From: Hanleya hanleyi
Lineage: Eukaryota; Mollusca; Polyplacophora; Lepidopleurida; Hanleyidae
NCBI GenBank assembly: GCA_036873755.1
Contig: JAVTVY010047843.1
Coordinates: forward strand, 124,001-188,000
Reading direction: 5' to 3'
DNA: 64,000 bases
Shown: positions 34,400 through 46,429 of the stretch, one piece after another
Layout: every line of letters starts with the position of its first letter
How positions within the stretch are numbered: the stretch's first letter is position 1
The notes under the pieces: generated by a model
The model's database searches: none
Seen by the model: only the letters and a program-made list of their open reading frames with translations
What the model was told of the DNA's origin: nothing
Program-made: the position numbers and the translations under genes

Positions 34400-35167
34400 G
34401 TATTTTGCATTAGTAACATACATTTTTTGTCCAGATTTCGGTAGCGCATAATGACGTTTGTATATTGTTTTCGGCTTGTATATACAGCTTCTGTCGAAAT
34501 GAACTTTTACACAGAACGTGTTTTTAGGAAAGTGGATAAAAGAGAGAGCTTAATTTAACTACAGAGAGTGCGTTAGACAAAGTAATAGGTTGGACCTGAC
34601 ATAAGTTAACGAGTTTAATTTGCTATATCGCACTTGCATTAGTAGAGAAGAAAAGCAACTCCGAGTAGGGATGACAATTTCATTCTGTATATTTCGCTAT
34701 TAGTTATAGCATCTTCAGCAGTGAACAAAGTTACAAACAGCTCTATACGCGCAGTATATATACAGGTATAATGTGATCTTAGCCAATACACATATATGAA
34801 TAGGTAAGCCAGTAATGTCAGTCAGATTGGACAGATATTAAAATGTCGTTTTCAGAAAATTGTTGTAGACATTAAATGTTAGGAGATAAGCAATATACAA
34901 ATGTTGTGATTACAGGTGATGCAATACACAATCTAATCGATGAAAACAATAAACAACAAAGTATGGCGATTACATTGAATATTTCTACATGTCATGAAGT
35001 TCAGATAAGGACTGTCATCTTAAGATAATATAGGTATAATTTTCTTGGCAATCCACATTAGAATTGATGGGAATCTACAAATGTTGTAACTTGCATGGCA
35101 ATATACAATTATGAAACGATACACAGTCTAATTTATGAAAAGGAAAATGGTTAATCTATAAATGATA

Positions 35168-36133
35168 TTACCTAAATAATTTTAAATCCTTTGATGCTTT
35201 CAAACCTTGGTTTAAAATTGGTTTGTGCCGGCGTATGGCTAAGGCTTCTTTGAATAACACTTGAGACCAGTGAGCTGCTGTATCAATAATTTTAGTGTTT
35301 GATTCTATAAGCGACAACAACGAGATCGGGTCATCATCAAAAGAGCCATTTGCTAGATCAAACATTTGACGAATGTAACTAAAATTGTCGCACTGGCTTA
35401 CATGGTTAAACACCTCGGATTTGGAAGAAGCATGTTCTTTCAGGCGCGCAATAAAGCACCTGTCTGTTTTGCCGATGTACACTGATTCGCATCTCGGACA
35501 TGAAAATTTATATATAATAGAGCTTCTATATGTTGTTGGGGTGGGGTCCTTGTTGTTGACAAAGAAATTTGTTTTCTTTGTCTCCCATAAAACAATGTAA
35601 CGCGCCCTCCCCTGAGTATATTTTCTGATTTTCTTGAGGCATTGTCGAAATATTCTTTCACCTTCCCGACCAATGTAAGGTAGTCTTATCCATATTTTGG
35701 GCATATTTTCATCATTGGTAGGCCTGGTAGCTACTCTCGGTAAGCTGTATTTGTTTGTTAAATTATCCACTAACTTTCTGGCGGTATGTCTGGAGAATCC
35801 ATTCCAAGACATAAATTTCCTAATGATAGACAATTCCCTTATTAGGTTAATGGGACTGCCACAAATCTTATGTGCTGTGAAAACAAGTGATCTAACCCAA
35901 GCTGTTCTTCTTGACCAAGGCTCAAAACTATTCGCATGAATGTACGGGCCAGTGTGAGTGGGTTTTCGGTAAACTGTAGTACCAGAATTTGATAAATATC
36001 CAAAAAGTGTATGTCTTCAGAACCAACAAAATCATCAAAAGTGAAATTAAGTTGTTTGTGGAATGAATGTAGCTTATTTAATATCAATGAGAAGTCTGTC
36101 GGTTTTGCTAGGACCAGAGTATCATCGACATCA
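35168..36133 (-). pseudogene. Penelope-like RT C-terminus with GIY-YIG endonuclease (left arm)
   Basis: Reading from 36133 downward, the segment starts at the RT motif C remnant V-D-D-T-L-V-L-A-K-P, then F-V-G-S-E-D-I-H-F-L-D. A frameshift near 35990-36010 follows, then T-V-Y-R-K-P-T-H-T-G of the thumb. The open frame 35833-35168 then gives the linker and a GIY-YIG domain (F-S-C-P-R-C-x-S-V-Y-I-G-K-T, R-L-K-E-H), ending in a conserved helical tail with K-P-I-L-N-Q. GIY-YIG nicks target DNA for integration in Penelope-like elements. Truncation at motif C and the frameshift make it non-functional. Confidence 0.88.
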
Positions 36134-36519
36134 ACAAGGACCCGACCCCAACAACATATAGAAGCTCTATTATATATAAATTTTCATGTCCGGGATGCGA
36201 ATCAGAGTACATCGGCAAAACAGACAGGTGTTTTATTGCGCGCCTGAAAGAACATGCTTCTTCCAAATCCGAAGTGTTTAACCATGTAAGATAGTGCGAC
36301 AATTTTAGTTACATTCGTCAAATGTTTGATCTAGCAAATGACTCTTTTGATGATGACCCGATCTCTTTGTTGTCGCTTATAGAATCAAACACTAAAATTA
36401 TTGATACAGCAGCTCACTGGTCTCAAGTGTTATTCAAAGAAGCCTTAGCCATACGCCGGCACAAACCAATTTTAAACCAAGGTTTGAAAGCATCAAAGGA
36501 TTTAAAATTATTTAGGTAA
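36134..36519 (+). pseudogene. GIY-YIG endonuclease domain, second copy (right arm)
   Basis: This copy begins in the linker before the GIY-YIG domain, at the 'caacaaggacccgacc' point, and is colinear with the left arm in reverse. It shows C-P-G-C-E-S-E-Y-I-G-K-T and R-L-K-E-H, then an in-frame TAG near 36290 where the left copy has a glutamine. The open part 36322-36519 repeats the conserved tail. Only a few residues differ from the left copy. Confidence 0.85.
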
Positions 36520-38953
36520 TATCATTTATAGATTAACCATTTTCCTTTTCATAAATTAGACTGCGTATCGTTTCATAATTGTATATTGCCATGCAAGTTA
36601 CAACATTTGTAGATTCCCATCAATTCTAATGTGGATTGCCAAGAAAATTATACCTATATTATCTTAAGATGACAGTCCTTATCTGAACTTCATGACATGT
36701 AGAAATATTCAATGTAATCGCCATACTTTGTTGTTTATTGTTTCATCGATTAGATTGTGTATTGTATCACCTGTAATCACAACATTTGTATATTGCTTAT
36801 CTCCTAACATTTAATGTCTACAACAATTTTCTGAAAACGACATTTTAATATCTGTCCAATCTGACTGACATTACTGGCTTACCTATTCATATATGTGTAT
36901 TGGCTAAGATCACATTATACCTTGTATATATACTGCGCGTATAGAGCTGTTTGTAACTTTGTTCACTGCTGAAGATGCTATAACTAATAGCGAAATATAC
37001 AGAATGAAATTGTCATCCCTACTCCGAGTTGCTTTTCTTCTCTATTATTGGAAAATCATCAGTGGTTCCAATGGATTCTGGTCAGCACTTGCATTGCAAT
37101 ACGTGTTTACGTATCAAAGTAATTTGTTTTAATCAAAGACTCGAATCAGTCACTTGCAATAAAACTAACCGCGTTGAAGTGTAATAAAGTCTGGAAACGT
37201 TGTTCTGTACATGCGATGCCCTCATTCATTTACAATAATTTTCAGGTAATCGTCAAACACACGCGTTGAACCAGTTCTCTCGTATGACGGATTTATTGTT
37301 TTTCCCATCCTTCATAATTTAAAAGGGCAACAATAATTTGTGGACATTATGTTCAATCACAATAGGTCGGTGTAGACTGTATAAAAACAGACCAATTTCA
37401 CTGAAAAATTCCTAACGAGGATGCCAGATTGTACTATTTCGGTGATCAAGACCATATTGGAATTTCGTAAATATTGCCAGTGGCGGAATTACATATAATT
37501 TACAGACTAATTCACCGATCTTCAGTTACCAGCACTTTACCTTACTATCAATCAGTCGAATAGCTAGCCTGTCCCATCGTCCGAAACATTCGGTGTGAGG
37601 AGAAGCCCAATCGAAGCAAAATCGTTTTATTTATTTATTTTTGACTGATAAGACAACCATGCCCTGGTTGTGGGAACATATAACTTCTTGTTTAGTTAAA
37701 TGATCGCATAGGCTGATATTTTGACTTCTTGTTAACGATTACATCACAAGGAACACACATATCATATTACATTGTGCTTTGTTTCTCCGGAACGCTTTCA
37801 TTGAGGTTGTTGATGCTTGCATGGCGTGACCACATGACCTCTAGAAGGTAATATGTGAGAGAATATTAACGGTTTACAATGATACCGGAAAGAAATCATG
37901 CTGATATTTCCATCAAATCCGTATCATAGACAAACATTATGTTTTATCTAAACGAATGTCTAAGTCGTTTCCGAGTGATTAATGTATCTCGATCACGATT
38001 TGCTTGTGATTCATACGGACAGGCTGTTCTCGCATATTAAACGGTCAGCAGCCCAATCCAATAAGATTTTAGCAACACACAAAACCAGTTTCTTGAAAAA
38101 CATATCCTGTAAACGTTTAGCGGTAACATGTATAGGGAAGTTCCTGCCGTCAACTACTCTGTATCATGCAATGGAGGACAAACATAGTGGCGTGTAGATA
38201 AGCTGATAATCTGACTATATTATAAAAAAGACATACCACGGAATATGATGGGTTCTCCGATGTGATGTGTTTGTATCACAGCCACGTAGATCTCAACGGG
38301 TGGATACATTTAATGAGGCGAATCCAAGACCCTTCAGTAATACCGGGCTGTGAAAAAGTAGATACATGAATGGAAAAGCGAAATAATAAATTGACGATCG
38401 CCATGCGCATATGTGTGAATAGTGGTGTTAAAATCGGTGTCTGCTCTCTTCTGTTGTGTACAATGTATGGGAGCTCATTGGAAGTACGCTTGAATTTATT
38501 GAATATACCAGGTACATAGCTAGTATATAGTTGAAGATATCGAATCAAACATCATAATGTATATTATACATATGTGTAAATACCGTTCATATGACATTTG
38601 TCTAAATTAGTTCCACTTGACTGTTGTCTTCAGTTTTTTGCGAGCCAAAAATCAAAATAACCTGGATGACGACATCTGAAAGTGTAGATATCCTTCAGCT
38701 GACTGCGAAGCACAGATATGGACTCGGTGGCATGCTGGTCAGATTAATGTCCAGCTGCAAACATCTCCCAATAGGGTTGTTCCAGCTGAGATTGCTCCCC
38801 ATCATTCATTAGGCTATAATTCTGCCTGGTGCGAAAATCACATCTGTAGCCATGGATAAAGCAACGCCGCACACGCGCCTAACATACGTTTCATATTGGG
38901 ATCTCCAATCCCGATGCATGTTGTACCATACACCATAATCATCGTGAATTTAA

Positions 38954-39546
38954 CCCTACCTGGCCTGGCATTTTGCCCCCCCCCCTCCACCCCTACCAAA
39001 CTTTCTGCGTTATCTCCGCAACGACGAAAAATGGAGAGCTGAAACTCCTCGAATTTATAATTTATCATATTGGGGTCATTTTGGGCCTATTTGCATAACC
39101 CCCTCCAGCAGAGGATCATGGGTAAATTCAAGATGGCGGCCACGTGGGGTACCAGAAAAGTGATGTTTTTGTCATATTTCTTCAAAATTTCTGCTTTTCG
39201 GCGAGGAAAAGTGGGCAATTTTTTTTTATTTCACATCACATTAATATTTGCTAATTTATTATGCAGTTTTTGCGTTGAAATTGCATAAATAAAAACTTCG
39301 AAAAATCCGATCGAAAAATCGACCCAAAAAAGCCGTTTTTGAAAATGACGTCACTGTGGCGTCACCAAAGCTGCCATGTTGGATTTTTTTTACATTTTCT
39401 GGTAGAGCTTGAACCAAGAGTATAGTATGATAAGTTTCAGCACGCTAGCTCAAGGGGCAAGAAAAGTAATTAGGGAGGGGTGGGGGCATTTCGACTCCCC
39501 CCCCACCAGGCCGGGACAGGTCCCAAAAAGCCCAGGTCAGATAGGG
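38954..39546. mobile_element. piggyBac-like MITE, complete copy (593 bp)
   Basis: The ends are CCCTACCTGGCCTGG on the left and, in reverse complement, CCCTATCTGACCTGG on the right. The left flank is TTAA (38950-38953) and the right flank TGAA, one base from a TTAA duplication. CCCT termini and TTAA are typical of piggyBac-type elements. The interior contains 'caagatggcggcc' and 'tgacgtcactgtggcgtcac' and has no coding capacity. Several partial relatives lie elsewhere in the window. Confidence 0.65.
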
Positions 39547-40504
39547 TGAAGATAGACAGGTTACAATGTTAAGATCGAATACATAGGAATAGTATACTAA
39601 TAGCACTAAACATGTATGGAATATTTTCCATCGAATCTGGTGTTGGTGGTTGGAAAGGGCAGGGTTGGGATTGGGTGTGGAAGGATATGTATGTGGAAGA
39701 GGGGGATCAGATCTGCTTAAAATAACTCCCAAGCCCCGCCCAAGGAGACGAACCCCACAAGCATCACAGTTTAGACTGATTTAATCAGATTTGAATTGCC
39801 GATGTTCCAGCATGAAGTTAACTCTGTTTAAACTTCTTTATCAACGCCAGGAGATGGATAAAATGCTGTACTCTCATAGCTGGAGCAAATTTATAATTAT
39901 TCCTTACATCTTCCATTATGAAGAATATCACTATGCCCGAAATCGCTTCAATATGGTATAATTTTTTCGGATTCTGCGAGTTTCAGTTCATGCTTTCATA
40001 TACAAAGACAGTATATGTACGTATAAATATGATAAGCTAAGTTTTTGCTGAATGCTTATGTTTTTTCACATTTATTGTTTTTTAATGCGCCATCTTTATA
40101 GATGCAATACAACGGATGCTAAAATTTGTTCAATTTGCTTCATGCCTATAGCAATGAATCACGTTTGCAAACTCCAGCGGCTATAGCGCGTAAACCATGT
40201 ACACAGATTTACGCGCATACTAGTATCGTACAAATCAGGTTCATCTTATTAGCGTATTTTGGTAGTGAATGAAAAATGTGGTGGTAGGTGATAGGTATTT
40301 ATACCGTGAGCCATGTGATGACAGGTGAGAGGTATTTATCCACGTCTGCACAGAGATGCATACGGAAATACTCAGTGCGGCTACTCAGCTAACCACCCAT
40401 ACCGGAATATTTCTTGAGGGAAAGTTGCTTATAATTATGTCTCAAAGTCTGTTGGATATTCATGTGCAGATAAGTGAAAACAAAAACCAGAAGGTACGGA
40501 AGCT

Positions 40505-40700
40505 ATACGTGGCCACTCGAATTTTTGCTGTTTCGACCTGGTACTTCTGCAAAAAAAAGACCAAAAGTCGAATGAGCGAGATGTAGATATGAACGAGCTA
40601 GCTTTAGATACGGGAGAGCTGGGTTAGATGAGAAACACCGAGGTTGAGATACGAAGGTTCGAGGTTGGTATAAGAAAATGATCTCGAATGTTCGCTTTGT
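40505..40700. repeat. 21-bp periodic repeat block (unit 3 copy of block A)
   Basis: It is the counterpart of 10985-11190, with the same rows and small indels that break the seven-codon phase in places. Conservation of the period between units suggests it predates the duplication. Confidence 0.55.
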
Positions 40701-41461
40701 AGAGCGTGTACGCACGGGGCGGTGCGACGAAGAGCTTGAGTACATCCATCCAAACATTCTCGTGTTTTCTTGCATGTAATGCCAAATCGGACAAATTCAA
40801 GATAATAATAACATAATTATTCAATATATTAAAAGATGTATTTAAATACCGTGACAAAGTGTTCTTTTTCACGTTATTTTTTACTAGTTCGGTAAAACCG
40901 CTCTACACTCGCATCTACTGTAGAATTATTTAACAAATGTGATTACTTCAAGGATAAAATAAATTTAGATGTTCAAGGCTGAAGACTGCACCTAACAATT
41001 CAAAATTCACCATAGCTCATAACTTGGTGACGCCACATGCACAGTATGTTGATCTCTGACACAGTACAACGATTTAGCGAAAAAAACGTTTTATACGTTT
41101 TTTTTGGCTGAAATAAAATTGATCACCATCATTTAGTACCGACAGCATTTAGTAAAGCTTCACACCCGAGTGAGATGTCCTGTTTGTGGACCACGTGGAT
41201 CACGTGCGATCTTGGAAGATCATGTGCAATTGCCATTGACAATTTATTTTATCTTGCTCTATTTTTCGAGTCTTAGACTAAAATTATGTTATTGAATGGA
41301 GAATAATATTCGACATGGAGGAAATAATTTTGTCTTGGTCTAAAGAAAGAAAACAATCAGTGTGTTGCGTAAGTAAATGATAGTGCTGAAGTCACTGTTA
41401 CGCTTGGGAAATCTCACATCGAATGCATGCTGAAACGTGAAATTAGGAAAACCGGAATACA

Positions 41462-42130
41462 CAAAATCACTGATTGATAAAAAAAGTGACATTCAAAGAA
41501 ATGTGCTTTTTGTTGATTGCTCCTGTTTACCTGCTGTCACAGATGTTAAAATTGAACAGGGTAAAATGACTGCCATTCAGTTGGGTTAAATACATCACGA
41601 CACTCAATCGTTGCAGGATGGCCACTGGTCAAGTAAAGCATAGATGTACATCATGTAATCCGTTTTTAATACCTGGATTGCGAATCTCAACGTTTTTCAA
41701 TAAGGCGGATGAAAGGTCGAAGTCGAAGTGCTAATACGAGAGGACTGCGGAGCTGCCATACTCCTTATCCCGGAATAATTAGAGCTTGAACAGGCTGAAA
41801 ACAAAACCGTACAAAAGTGATCATGGCAGAACATATTGACATAGTGTGCGTGAAATCTAGTTGCATCATGGCAGTTGAACCGGGAAATGAAATACGAAAG
41901 AATATAATGCATGAATATCCAAAGTATTGAATGTTGAAATGAATAATAGAGAAAAGTTCAGTCAGAATAATTGCAGAATGACATAATAAACATGAAAAAT
42001 ATTTTAAGCAAAATAATTGCAGAATGACAGTGTTCTGGTACTATTCATCATAAACGAAATGAAAACCACAGTGGCTGAAGCCTTCAGACGTTGAAAATAG
42101 TGATTTGGCTTCCAAGGAAACGTAACATTC
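41462..42130. other. Non-coding stretch after the tandem array
   Basis: Apart from 50 bases resembling a unit start and a duplicated 'aataattgcagaatgaca' phrase (about 41969 and 42011), I see no gene or mobile-element signature. Confidence 0.4.
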
Positions 42131-42139
42131 GGCACCAAG

Positions 42140-42905
42140 CATGTAAAACAATCCCAAGCGAGATCTTGTGGCAAGGTACCCACAATTACCAAATTTGAAA
42201 GGAAAATTTGGCTTGGTCCCAGGTGACAAAACTAGCTACAGATGAATCGCCATGAAAATCCCAAGTGAGACTTTGAAGCAAGATACCCACATACCAGCTT
42301 TTTAAAGACACGGTTCAAGTTTTCAAAAGTTATTTTTCGAAAATAAAATTTCAAATTGTTCCATCTGTGGCGCCACTTATAGACGTGGTGACAACAACAA
42401 AAGTGAGATATTGAGGCAAGATACCCACACACCAAATTTGGAAAGAATCCATTCAGATTTTCAAAGGGTTTCTGGAAGACAAATTTTTACTTAGCCCACA
42501 GGTGGCGTCACCTTTAGGCGGATTGGCATGAACAACAATCAAAAGCGAGATCTTGAGGCAGCGTACCCATATATCGAATTTGAAAAGAATCTGTTATGGT
42601 TTTCATATGTTATTCCGGAAACGAATTTTTTAAATTGGCCCACAGTTGGCGCCATTTATAGTCCGATCAGCGTGAAAAACAATCCCAAGTGATAACCTGA
42701 TGGAAGGTGCCCACATACCACATTTGAAAAGAATTTGTTCGGGTTTTCAAAAGTTATTGTCCGGAAAGGAAAATTTAACGATGTCACCTATAGGCGAATT
42801 GGGATTTAAAACAATCCCAAGTCCGATCTTAAGGCGAGATACCCACTTACAAAACTTGAAAATAATTCACTCAGTTTTCCGGAAGATATTATCCGGAAAC
42901 AAAGT
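42140..42905. repeat. Tandem array of about 140-bp units, six copies
   Basis: A phrase like 'aatcccaagtgagatcttgaggcaagatacccac' recurs near 42150, 42257, 42395, 42537, 42680 and 42813. Each is followed by 'aaatttgaaaagaatt', 'ggttttcaaaagttat' and a 'ggcgccac-tataggcg' block. Divergence between units is substantial. A related part-unit lies at 52800-52980. The format suits the internal repeats of pearl/HINE-type elements, but I cannot fix the ends. Confidence 0.6.
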
Positions 42906-43079
42906 CTGTATAAAGTAGGTTTAATTTATGCATACACGAAGATCCCCGTTTAGAAAAATGACGTATTATAAAAACAAATAGGGAAAATTGTAAAAAAAAT
43001 AAAAATAAAATAAATGGCAGGTCAGATCTGAAAGTATCGAAGGCAATACTAGAGTGAATAAGGTTCATAGTTTGTCAGT

Positions 43080-43370
43080 TTCATGAACTTTCTTGGCATA
43101 GATATAGAGATATGGCTCGGATACACTGAAAGACATTCTTCACATAACAGTTATTCTAAGCTCGTAGGGCTGAGGAGTGAAAAGACAAAAACGATATATG
43201 AAAACAAGAGAAAGAAATTCCGCTATACTAATTTAAAGTTCAGTCATATAAAATATCCTCAGGGGCACATGCTACATCCGATGTGTAAAGATACGTGTTT
43301 TGATGCTACAACATTTTTTTGTGAGACCTGTATACGGCGTGTAATTATCTCTCATGGTCGAGTTTGCTAG
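43080..43370 (+). CDS. Unrecognised 95-codon ORF, doubtful
   Basis: A plus-strand frame with several cysteines in its second half (C-K-D-T-C, C-E-T-C) and basic composition. I recognise no family, see no splice context, and the region is repeat-rich, so it may be fortuitous. Confidence 0.12.
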   Translation, partial: FMNFLGIDIEIWLGYTERHSSHNSYSKLVGLRSEKTKTIYENKRKKFRYTNLKFSHIKYPQGHMLHPMCKDTCFDATTFFCETCIRRVIISHGRVC

Positions 43371-43587
43371 ATCAGGGACCATGCAATAAATGGGATTAGC
43401 TCTCGGCTTGTGTCTTTGAAGGCATGATCCTCGCGCCCAGAAAAGATGGCACTTGCTAAAGCAAAACTTACAGAGGTAACGAGCTCTTACGGTGAGCGAC
43501 TGTAAACTAAGATGGCGAAGCTGTTTTTCCATAATTCAAAGATTTTTAGTCATTTTCTTCTTTCTTTCGCTTCCGCTCATTTTTGTC

Positions 43588-43920
43588 GGATAACTTTTGA
43601 ATGCCTTTGCCGATCAACTTCAAATTTGTGGTGCACATTGGTCCTACTTAGAGAAAGACACCTATTGTTCTTCAGCGCTGTCCGAAACTCGGAACTGGGT
43701 TTTTATCTACAAATCTCCTTATATGCAAATTTCCCTTTTGTTCAATCTTTTCCGTCGGATAGCTTCCGAATGCCTTCGTCAATCAACTTCTAATTTGTTG
43801 TGCATATTGCTCCTGTCTAGGGGAAGACACCTGTTGTTTTTAAGCTCTGTCCGAGACTGGATATTTTTGTTTTATCTACATTTTCTGTTATATGCAAATA
43901 TTCCATCTGGACCATATGGT
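43588..43920 (+). repeat. Two units of a repeat of about 167 bp
   Basis: The block 'tcggataacttttgaatgcctttgc' near 43588 recurs as 'tcggatagcttccgaatgccttcgt' near 43755. Both are followed by 'atcaacttc-aatttgt', 'cctgt/acttag', 'gaagacacctgttgtt', 'gtccgaaactcgg' and 'tatatgcaaat'. The 139-codon ORF over them (43597-44016) is a product of the duplication. Confidence 0.55.
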
Positions 43921-44771
43921 GAAGTGGTTGTCTCTGTTTGGGTACAAATTCCATATTCTCATTTGTATAAACACATCAGTGATTGGTTCACAGTTATGAC
44001 TGTCAAAATAGTCTGAAGTCATTTGCATCTAAAGTACATTAAGTTCCTGGTGTACAGCCATGCCATTCAATTGTGTACAGTATGGTGAATTTAGGCCCTG
44101 GAACATGTACATGTACATACATTTCTCACACAAATGAACGAAACTGAGACAGTGGCCTTGCAGATTTTAAAGCCACTGACATAGACACTTTAAGTCAAGA
44201 ACATCTCAGTGCCAAATCTGAGTAGGAGGTACAGGTAACAAGACCATGTGATAGTTTTTGTGCTGATCCACCTATAGGTGGGGACACCTGGGGGCAAAGG
44301 TAAAATTTAATTTCCGGACAATAATTCCCTGAAAAACTGAATAGGTTTTATCGAGCCCATAGCTTTAACTGCGGAAAGCTGTATATAAGGATCCAAATGA
44401 TATCTGTGGACGACCGTGTCCCTGTTCTTGTCCCTGTCCTTGTCCAAGAAAGTTGTTTTGGAATTGTTCCTGTTCACAGCTTCTCAACCCCACACCATGT
44501 CCCCTGAACTAAGCCCCGCCCGCCCCCACCCTCCCACAATTCTCATATATTCCGGGAGATTATGTGATGCTACACTTATTCAACCTATGCACTGCCCCCG
44601 GGAGGATGTCCCCACCCCTGGGACACCAAATGTTACACAGCTTCTCAGCCTCATGTGATACAAACCTAAGGTATGAGATGCAGTGTACGTTGTTTATACA
44701 CACACACACATGCCGAATTACCTACAATATATTACTTTATAGTAATTACTAATAGCTTGATGACATTATAT
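43921..44771. other. Non-coding stretch with a short CA repeat
   Basis: I see a partial unit of the 42-kb array near 44265-44330 ('cacctataggtgggg', 'ttccggacaataatt') and a short (CA)n at about 44700. Nothing else is identifiable. Confidence 0.35.
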
Positions 44772-45190
44772 CAGAAGTGCAATATGAAATAACCGGCGGA
44801 GGTTCCCGCAGTGCTGAATCCCTGTTAGGTTTGAATTTCATGTCGTCATGACATTTCCTTTAATTTTGCTATCAAACCATTCTATTCCGCATTATACGAT
44901 TTACTCTAAAGCTTTTGCGTGAACCATATCTTATTTCAGAAATATAATATGAAATAACTGGCGGGGGAATCCCCGCAGTACCGAACCCCTGTTAGTTTTG
45001 AATTTCGTGTCGCCTTAAATGAAGGACTCCATTTCCTTAAATTTTGCTATCAAATAATTGTGTTCCACATCATATGAATTACCCTAAAGCTTTTGCACGA
45101 ACCATATCTTATTTCAGAAGTACAATATGAAATAACGAGTGGGGGTTCTCGCATTACTGAACCCCTGTTAGTTTTGAATCTTTACTGAAG
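44772..45190. repeat. Tandem array of about 170-bp units, 2.5 copies
   Basis: Units start with CAGAAGTGCAATATGAAATA or variants at 44772, 44937 and 45115. Each has a 'gcggggg-tccccgca' palindromic block and 'gtttgaatttc-tgtcg'. An inverted single unit lies at 54610-54760 just before another array, so this is a dispersed family. Confidence 0.65.
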
Positions 45191-46425
45191 ATGCAAAAGG
45201 AATGCTTCCGCGATCGTATTCGATCGAATGTATCTAGTTTTTACCAACAATTGCATTTTATCTTCAAATGACACTGTTTGAATTTTTTAGGATTCACACA
45301 GTACCTTTCATTAGTCATAATAAACACAGTTAAACGCTACAATCGAATGGAGATTTGCTCAAAAACGAAGAAAAACATATTTGCTGATAACCGTAAAACC
45401 GGAAACAATTTTTTCTCACCCTTTTCCCCAAAACATCTAGAAAATGATGCAACTATCGAAAGAACACAACCCAACAACATAAAAAAATTGCTTTTCTTTA
45501 ATTTATTAACATATCTTTTTATACGTATACAAAGGCTGTTTGTGAATTGCTGTCGGAATATTCTCTCTCAGCGGTCTCTGTAGGTAATTCGCAACGACAA
45601 TCAACTCACTTTGAAAGAATAGTTTTCACGATGTATCAACGATGTCTGAAAAAAGCTGACAGAAATGGGTAGATATACATGTATATGTTACTTGTCTTGT
45701 TTTAATCATAAAAGATGTGAACTGTAACTGGGAGCCTCAGTATAAGCCAGGTATCGCGAGAAGTGTATTTAAGCAAAATCCAGAGAAAAACAACAAAATG
45801 GTGTCATCGCGTGAAATTTTCTCTCGCTTGGAAGTCACGTGATCCACAAGGAACCTCCGAGCGATTCACAACTATTAGCCTTTGATCTTCAGCCGATTAC
45901 AAGTCCCCTTTACTGTAGCAGCTACAGCTCGGTTGAAACTTGTGAGTATACTTATGAAAGCACCCTTATACACACCGGTGTAACTACTGTTTACTGTTAA
46001 TCTCTGAATAACGTAATCTCTGAATAACGTAATTATATTCACACGCCGCTCGATGGTTTCGCGATATTCTCTGGAGGCTTTCTCGATCAAAGTTCTCGAC
46101 ATTCCCTCGATCAACATAGAACCAATGAATGTCGATGAGTCAAACAAAGACGAATGTAAAACGATATCAAAAAGATTGACCGAGAATTTTTTTAACGATA
46201 TCTTGTTTTCTATTTTTGTTTCCCAACATTCCCCCCGAAGAATTCCCGATTCGGGATTTCACCGAGACAGCTCAAGAAAAGTTTCGATTGAAGGAAACAA
46301 TTGATTGGAACGCTTCCTAAATTATTGTTGAACATAAACATATGTTCGCTTATTTAGAGCCTATAGATACGTATCAATGCAGATAACTAAACTCTATACA
46401 GCGTATAGGGCCAAGGCCACAAAGG
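45191..46425. other. Stretch without identifiable genes
   Basis: Two frames, 101 codons at 45278 on the plus strand and 90 codons at 45875-46147 on the minus strand, match nothing I know and have ordinary non-coding composition. A 15-base direct repeat 'tctctgaataacgta' occurs at about 46003 and 46018. No terminal repeats are apparent. Confidence 0.35.
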
Positions 46426-46429
46426 TGGC

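Larger units (their letters stand above)
34641..37084. mobile_element. Palindromic Penelope-like insertion with 11-bp target duplication
   Basis: GCACTTGCATT occurs directly before (34630-34640) and after (37085-37095) the insert, and once in the empty site of unit 1 (about 7380-7396). Inside, two 5'-truncated copies of the same element face away from each other, with 3' ends outward. The left one reads on the minus strand from about 36133 to 34641 and the right one on the plus strand from about 36134 to 37040. The outer 1.2 kb arms are almost identical in inverse. A 40-base tail (about 37042-37084) is unique to the right side. Inverted partial copies within one insertion are known for Penelope elements. 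Confidence 0.85.
30862..41461 (+). repeat. Unit 3 of the tandem array
   Basis: It starts with the same sequence as position 1 and follows unit 1 to its end near 12876. It lacks the CACTA-like element, the fold-back element, the gypsy element and the inverted truncated PLE of unit 1. It carries its own insertions at 34641-37084 (palindromic Penelope-like) and 38954-39546 (TTAA MITE). After about 41461 only some 50 bases resemble the start of a further unit. Confidence 0.8.
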
